This document shows, one piece after another, positions 15,176 through 18,677 of a stretch of DNA of 18,677 bases. Both the position numbers and the translations under genes were made by a program. Below the pieces are notes generated by a model. That model was not told the origin of the DNA, did not search any database, and saw only the letters and a list, made by a program, of their open reading frames with translations. How positions within the stretch are numbered: position 1 is the stretch's first letter; each line of letters starts with the position of its first letter. The DNA comes from MGBC108787 sp964591225. Its GTDB lineage: Bacteria; Bacillota_I; Bacilli_A; RF39; UBA660. Location: assembly GCA_964591225.1 (NCBI GenBank), contig CAZQAO010000013.1, positions 1-18,677 of the forward strand. Direction: 5' to 3'.

Positions 15176-16939
15176 ATGTTTGGAAAAATTAAGTATATTG
15201 GCGAAAATATTGCCCATGTGGAAAATTTGGGGGGCGATGCGGGAACTTCTGATCTCATGAACGTAAATGTTATCTTTGAAGCTCCAGATCAAAGAATTTT
15301 AGGGGAAGTTACGGAAATAAATGCGGAAGATATTAAAATCCGGTTTTTAGGAGAATATATTGATAAACGTTATGTTAATGGAGTTATTCGTAAACCTTTG
15401 CTTTCTAGTAAAATCCGCGTTATTAATAGTGAAGAATTAATGGAATTAGTTGGTACGCAAAGTAATAAAGCCTTTACTTTAGGAGAAAGTGCCATTTATA
15501 AAAAATTTCAAATATGTCCCAATATTAACGAATTTTTTTCCAACCATTTAGCGATTTTTGGTAACTCCGGTAGTGGTAAATCTTGTGGTGTAGCCAGAAT
15601 TATTCAAAATGTCTTTAGTAATCCGAATATGCTTTCTTATAATGCCAATGTCTTTGTCTTCGATGCTTATGGAGAATATAAAAATGCTTTTGGCAGCATT
15701 AGTAAAATTAATCCTAATTATAGTTATAAATTTATTACGACTAATCCAGTGGAACCAGATGATTATTTACTGCAAATACCAGTTAATTTATTAGTTTTAG
15801 ATGATTATGCACTACTTCTTCAAGCGACTAGTCATAGTCAACTACCTATTATTGAACGAACTATTCGTCTAGCTAAAATTTTTAGTCAAGATACCCCAGA
15901 ATCTATCGGTTATAAAAATCACTTGATTGCTAAAGCTTTACTGGCTATTTTATTTAGTAATCAAACGACGGCTCGGAAGAAAAATGAAGTATTCCAAATT
16001 ATTGAGGTATGTCATACAAAAGATTTTAATTTTGATAGTCAAATCGCTGGCCTTGGTTATACGCGAACTTTTAGTGAATGTTTTGAAATTGATTCCAATG
16101 GTAATTTTGGAGAGAGTGTTTTAATTACAGATTATATTTTAAAACATATTGAGGATTCTTACGAAGAGATGGAAGAACCCAAAGAATTTAGTTATTCGCT
16201 CGCCGATTTTGCTAAAGCTCTAGAATTTACTATGATTAGTGAAGGATTCCAAAACAATAGTAATATGTTTAATGATGCAATGATTTTAAAGGTTCGTTTA
16301 AGTACGATTTTAAATACTAAAGTTGGTAAATATTTTTCCAATAATGGTTTTATTACTCTAGAAAAATTTGTTAGTAGTCTCGTTATTAAAAATAATAAAA
16401 AAGCTCAAATTATTAATATTAACTTAGAAGATGTCGATGATACGTATGCTAAGGTTATCGTCAAAATTATGGCGCGGATGTTCTTTGATTTTTGTAAAGG
16501 TTTAAAACAAAGAGCTAGTATTCCTTTCCATCTATTCTTAGAAGAAGCTCACCGGTATATTCAACAAGATAATGATACTTATTTACTAGGTTATAATATC
16601 TTTGATCGAATTGCCAAAGAAGGGCGGAAGTATGGAACATTACTGGGCATAATTAGTCAAAGACCTGTCGAAATATCCGATACAGTTATCTCACAAGTAT
16701 CTAACTTCTTAATCTTTAAAATGACGCACCCGAAAGATATAAAATATATTGAAGAAATGCTTCCTAATATCTCTGCAGATGTTATTGAAAAACAAAAAAC
16801 TTTACAACCAGGTAATTGTGTCGGTTTTGGTAGTGCTTTTAAAATTCCGATGATTATTAAATTAGAATTACCTAATCCCTTACCTTACAGTTCTAACTGT
16901 GATGTATCTGGAACTTGGAATGTGCATAAAGAGGCTTAG
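15176..16939 (+). CDS. HerA/DUF87-type ATPase (hexameric DNA translocase family)
   Basis: A 587-aa P-loop ATPase of the HerA-FtsK group. An N-terminal beta-rich HAS-barrel-like region (about 1-110; KIKYIGENIAHVEN, ILGEVTEINAEDIKIRFLG) precedes Walker A FGNSGSGKSCG (G129-S136), a central helical insert, and Walker B HLFLEEAHRYI (452-462). QQDNDTYLLGYNIFDRIAKEGRKYG and LGIISQRPVEISDTVISQ follow, the classical HerA arginine-finger and sensor region. HerA proteins form hexamers that move DNA; in archaea they work with the NurA nuclease, and bacterial versions occur in housekeeping and defence settings. No NurA, SIR2 or other nuclease is visible beside it. I chose ATG 15176 because AAAGAGGTG is correctly spaced for it; the in-frame GTG at 15167 lies inside that site. 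The stop codon sits in the loop of its terminator. Confidence 0.85.
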   Translation: MFGKIKYIGENIAHVENLGGDAGTSDLMNVNVIFEAPDQRILGEVTEINAEDIKIRFLGEYIDKRYVNGVIRKPLLSSKIRVINSEELMELVGTQSNKAFTLGESAIYKKFQICPNINEFFSNHLAIFGNSGSGKSCGVARIIQNVFSNPNMLSYNANVFVFDAYGEYKNAFGSISKINPNYSYKFITTNPVEPDDYLLQIPVNLLVLDDYALLLQATSHSQLPIIERTIRLAKIFSQDTPESIGYKNHLIAKALLAILFSNQTTARKKNEVFQIIEVCHTKDFNFDSQIAGLGYTRTFSECFEIDSNGNFGESVLITDYILKHIEDSYEEMEEPKEFSYSLADFAKALEFTMISEGFQNNSNMFNDAMILKVRLSTILNTKVGKYFSNNGFITLEKFVSSLVIKNNKKAQIININLEDVDDTYAKVIVKIMARMFFDFCKGLKQRASIPFHLFLEEAHRYIQQDNDTYLLGYNIFDRIAKEGRKYGTLLGIISQRPVEISDTVISQVSNFLIFKMTHPKDIKYIEEMLPNISADVIEKQKTLQPGNCVGFGSAFKIPMIIKLELPNPLPYSSNCDVSGTWNVHKEA

Positions 16940-16953
16940 AAAAGTCTTTTTTT
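16928..16953 (+). terminator. Intrinsic terminator overlapping the end of the HerA-like gene
   Basis: AAAGAGGCT (16928-16936) pairs with AGTCTTTTT (16943-16951) with two G-U pairs, around a 6-nt loop, followed by a T-run to 16953. The TAG stop (16937-16939) is in the loop, so the last three sense codons form the 5' arm. Confidence 0.65.
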
Positions 16954-16963
16954 AATAAAAACT

Positions 16964-16991
16964 TTGCAAAATAATTTTTTTATATTATAAT
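16964..16991 (+). promoter_or_regulatory. Promoter for the 248-aa unknown gene
   Basis: TTGCAA (-35, 16964-16969), a 16-bp spacer and a perfect TATAAT (-10, 16986-16991), ending 25 bp before the ATG. With the terminator just upstream, this makes the following gene an independent transcription unit. Confidence 0.68.
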
Positions 16992-17016
16992 AAAAAATAC
17001 TGGAGGAATTTGAATA

Positions 17017-17763
17017 ATGTTTATGAAAAAAAATAAAAATAATACTAATGCTAAGTTTTTTCAATTAAAAGATAAATTATCTTATAAAGAAATTATTGAT
17101 AATTATTATTTAGATTGTGAAAATGTCATTGCTACTGATATTGATGATCGGATTATTCATTATCGCTTAGTTGGGGACGAATTAGTGGAAATGAATAGTT
17201 GGAATGGCATTTCGGTTTTATTTACATGTCATCCCTTGAATATTAATGGTTATTCTTTGGTAGAAGTAGCTAAAGGTTATGATTCTTTAGGAATGATTTA
17301 TGATTATAAAAATGCGAAAGTAGTTATTCCTTTTGGTATGTGGCATAATATTAGTCATGCTAGTAACTATGAGGGCTTTTTAGCATCTTTTACTATATCT
17401 TCTCTTATAGATGATAATGATACTATTCGTTATCAAAATATGCTTACCAACGAATGGTTAGAAGAGAAATTTCAAGTTAGTGATGGAACTTATTATGCTA
17501 TCATAAATTATGATGGTACCATTAGAGGTAATAAATTATTTAAAGGTGAAACTTTTGCTAAAACAACAGAAATTATCGATTTAGATGAATATGAATCTTT
17601 AGAAGACTTTAAAAAGCAAAGAATAGCTAGGTGTACTGAATTAAAAGATCGCCAAGTGGCAGAGTATCAACAAAAAATAGCCGCTCGGGAAGATAATAAT
17701 CTTTCGCCTTATTTAGATAAAGAAGTGGCTCAAATATTAAAATTACGGAAAAAAATTGAATAA
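17017..17763 (+). CDS. Hypothetical protein, 248 aa
   Basis: Not recognised. The protein has no signal peptide or membrane segment, so it is probably cytoplasmic. Residues about 35-190 are rich in predicted beta strands with several aromatic-plus-Asp/Gly turns (ATDIDDRIIHYRLVGDELVE, GMIYDYKNAKVVIPFGMW, YYAIINYDGTIRGNKLF), giving an impression of beta-meander units without a repeat I can define. The last 60 residues are highly charged and helical, with an RQVAEYQQKIAAREDNN stretch that may form a short coiled coil. A good GGAGG site lies at 17002-17006. ATG 17017 gives MFMKKNK; ATG 17023 is an alternative start. Codon use matches its neighbours. It follows the HerA-like gene but has its own promoter, so a shared function is only a possibility. 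Its stop codon overlaps the -35 of the next small-RNA promoter. Confidence 0.8.
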   Translation: MFMKKNKNNTNAKFFQLKDKLSYKEIIDNYYLDCENVIATDIDDRIIHYRLVGDELVEMNSWNGISVLFTCHPLNINGYSLVEVAKGYDSLGMIYDYKNAKVVIPFGMWHNISHASNYEGFLASFTISSLIDDNDTIRYQNMLTNEWLEEKFQVSDGTYYAIINYDGTIRGNKLFKGETFAKTTEIIDLDEYESLEDFKKQRIARCTELKDRQVAEYQQKIAAREDNNLSPYLDKEVAQILKLRKKIE

Positions 17764-17785
17764 TAAAAAATAAATATGGTATAAT
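17756..17785 (+). promoter_or_regulatory. Strong promoter for the small RNA
   Basis: TTGAAT (-35, 17756-17761), an 18-bp spacer and an extended TGGTATAAT -10 (TATAAT 17780-17785). The -35 lies in the last codons of the preceding gene. Predicted start of transcription is near 17792. Confidence 0.75.
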
Positions 17786-17791
17786 AGTAAT

Positions 17792-17941
17792 ACCTAAAGG
17801 ATTATAGTTTGTTTTATATAAAACCGACTATGGATATGATTGGGAATCTAATTGGATTATGGTGTAGAAGACTAGCCCATCAAGTGTTGCTAGGATCCTA
17901 AAGTAGTTCATGTGATGCCCACCTCGCGTGAGCGGGTTTTT
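17792..17941 (+). ncRNA. 6S-like small RNA (candidate ssrS/bsrA)
   Basis: About 150 nt of non-coding sequence lies between a strong promoter and an intrinsic terminator. Pairings I can see: AGGAT (17798-17802) with ATCCT (17895-17899) closing the molecule; CTAT with GTAG and AATC with GATT forming a long interrupted arm in the middle; CTAGC/GCTAG as a separate 3' hairpin; and a GTTTTATATAAAAC palindrome near the 5' end. A long rod with a central bubble and side hairpins is the 6S RNA plan, in which the RNA mimics an open promoter and binds RNA polymerase. Position supports it: by recall, B. subtilis 6S-1 (bsrA) lies between aspS and the tcdA gene yrvM. No covariance model was run. The main alternative is a regulatory leader of tcdA, whose start is 52 bp beyond the terminator. 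Confidence 0.58.
17921..17941 (+). terminator. Intrinsic terminator of the small RNA
   Basis: ACC-(T)-CGC (17921-17927) pairs with GCG-GGT (17932-17937) around a GTGA (GNRA) tetraloop, followed by T17937-T17941. It is the most GC-rich short segment in the intergenic region, which makes it stand out. Confidence 0.75.
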
Positions 17942-17992
17942 ATCCTAACAGACTTCTTCCTTTGGGTTTTTTATTGGTTTGAGGTGAAGAAT

Positions 17993-18676
17993 ATGTTTGA
18001 AAGAACACTCCAAATAATAGATGACAATATATTTAAACGGATGCAACAAGTAAAAATATGTTTAGTGGGTATCGGCGGAGTAGGTGGATCGGCTTTAGAA
18101 GCTTTAGTAAGATTAGGATTTGTAAATATTACTATCATCGATCATGATTATATCGAAGAAAGTAATTTAAATCGGCAAATTATTACTAATACCCACAATA
18201 TTGGCAAGTTAAAAGTAGAAGAAGCTAAAAAGAGAGCTTTAGCTATCAACCCTCAAGTTAATATTAAAACTATTTCCTCATTCTTAAATGAAGATAATAT
18301 TGATCAAATCTTAGAAAATCAATACGATTATATTTTAGATGCTTGTGATACGGTGGCGACAAAGTTATTGTTGATTCAAAAATCTTTAAATAATAATTTT
18401 AAACTAATTTCAGCAATGGGAACAGGTAATCGTTTTAATCCCATGGATGTAGTTATCACTACTTTAGATAAAACTTATAATGATCCTTTAGCTAGTGTCA
18501 TGCGGTCGTTATTACGTAAAAAGAAGTTGTCTTTAAAAATTCCTGTCGTCTGGAGTAGCGAAGTACCAGTTCATACTAATACTCGAAAACCGGGAAGTAT
18601 TCCTTTAGTACCTCATATGGCAGGATTGTTAATGGCTTATTTTGTTTTAAATGATCTAAAAAAAACGATGTCTTAA
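17993..18676 (+). CDS. tcdA: tRNA threonylcarbamoyladenosine dehydratase (TcdA/CsdL)
   Basis: An E1/ThiF-like ATP-dependent enzyme that converts t6A37 to cyclic t6A in ANN-decoding tRNAs. Nucleotide-binding loop LVGIGGVGGSALEAL near the N-terminus, TIIDHDYIEESNLNRQI (the conserved D...NxNRQ element), DYILDACDTVATK, LISAMGTGNRFNPM, YNDPLASVMRSLLRKK and a PLVPHMAGLLMA C-terminal helix match TcdA proteins. From ATG 17993 (GAGGTGAAG site just upstream, MFERTLQIIDDNIFKRM) the protein is 227 aa, somewhat shorter than B. subtilis YrvM (about 254) and E. coli TcdA (268); the shortening lies between VVWSSEVPV and the last helix. Longer starts would run back into the small-RNA terminator. No separate promoter is visible, so expression may depend on read-through. 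The gene ends one base before the window edge. Confidence 0.9.
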   Translation: MFERTLQIIDDNIFKRMQQVKICLVGIGGVGGSALEALVRLGFVNITIIDHDYIEESNLNRQIITNTHNIGKLKVEEAKKRALAINPQVNIKTISSFLNEDNIDQILENQYDYILDACDTVATKLLLIQKSLNNNFKLISAMGTGNRFNPMDVVITTLDKTYNDPLASVMRSLLRKKKLSLKIPVVWSSEVPVHTNTRKPGSIPLVPHMAGLLMAYFVLNDLKKTMS

Positions 18677-18677
18677 T

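Noticed and set aside
15065..15292. Minus-strand open frame of 75 codons spanning the gatB end and HerA-like start
   Set aside because: It overlaps two genes and an extended -10 promoter on the other strand, and it has no supporting features.
15609..16124. Two short plus-strand open frames inside the HerA-like gene
   Set aside because: They are out-of-frame readings of conserved HerA coding sequence with no ribosome sites.
17912..17992. 27-codon N-terminal extension of TcdA
   Set aside because: It would begin inside the small-RNA terminator and has no homology to the TcdA N-terminus; ATG 17993 has a proper ribosome site.
1..18677. CRISPR arrays, insertion sequences, prophage or tRNA genes
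   Set aside because: I saw no regularly spaced repeats, transposase or integrase motifs, phage structural genes or cloverleaf-type segments on either strand.

Overview
The window is AT-rich DNA from a low-GC Gram-positive bacterium. It most resembles an uncultured Bacilli or Mollicutes-like lineage known only from genome assemblies, but the exact taxon cannot be fixed from sequence alone. Three things support this. The gene order is a compressed version of a Bacillus subtilis locus (yrzE - yrbG - spoVB - comN - relA - dtd - hisS - aspS - tcdA). Regulation uses a T-box leader. TGA acts as a true stop: relA, the Panacea gene and gatC all end in TGA, two of them inside ATGA overlaps, so the Mycoplasma code is excluded.

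Layout. 1-297: remnant of a broken gene and a bidirectional terminator. 298-2693: three membrane-protein genes (YrzE-like, minus strand; DUF421, plus strand; SpoVB-like flippase, minus strand). 2757-6082: a plus-strand cluster of comN, a long RelA/SpoT homolog, dtd and a stand-alone Panacea-domain gene. 6083-6543: non-coding, with a sigma-A-type promoter, a 100-N gap and a T-box leader. The gap is flanked by exact 55-bp copies and is probably an assembly artefact. 6544-15111: one tightly packed operon, hisS - asnS - unknown lipoprotein - aspS - gatC - gatA - gatB. 15145-17763: a HerA/DUF87-type ATPase gene and an unrecognised gene, each with its own promoter. 17756-17941: a probable 6S-like small RNA with promoter and terminator. 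17993-18676: tcdA.

How the genes fit together. Most of the window concerns tRNA charging, tRNA quality control and starvation signalling. HisRS, AsnRS, AspRS and GatCAB charge tRNAs; DTD removes D-amino acids from tRNA; TcdA modifies t6A37 to its cyclic form; Rel makes (p)ppGpp. The T-box reads as tRNA-Asp specific (specifier GAC, and a T-box base that pairs with discriminator G). Its 3' part can pair with the hisS Shine-Dalgarno sequence, so it may control translation rather than termination. AsnRS is present, so GatCAB probably serves Glu-tRNA(Gln) here.

Points most worth a second look: the Asp T-box with a possible ribosome-site sequestrator; a Rel protein whose (p)ppGpp hydrolase motif is altered (HDxxED is HExxNN) while the synthetase motifs are intact; an uncharacterised cysteine-containing lipoprotein between asnS and aspS; a partnerless Panacea protein near relA; the altered amidase signature in GatA; and the k-mer-sized duplication around the gap.
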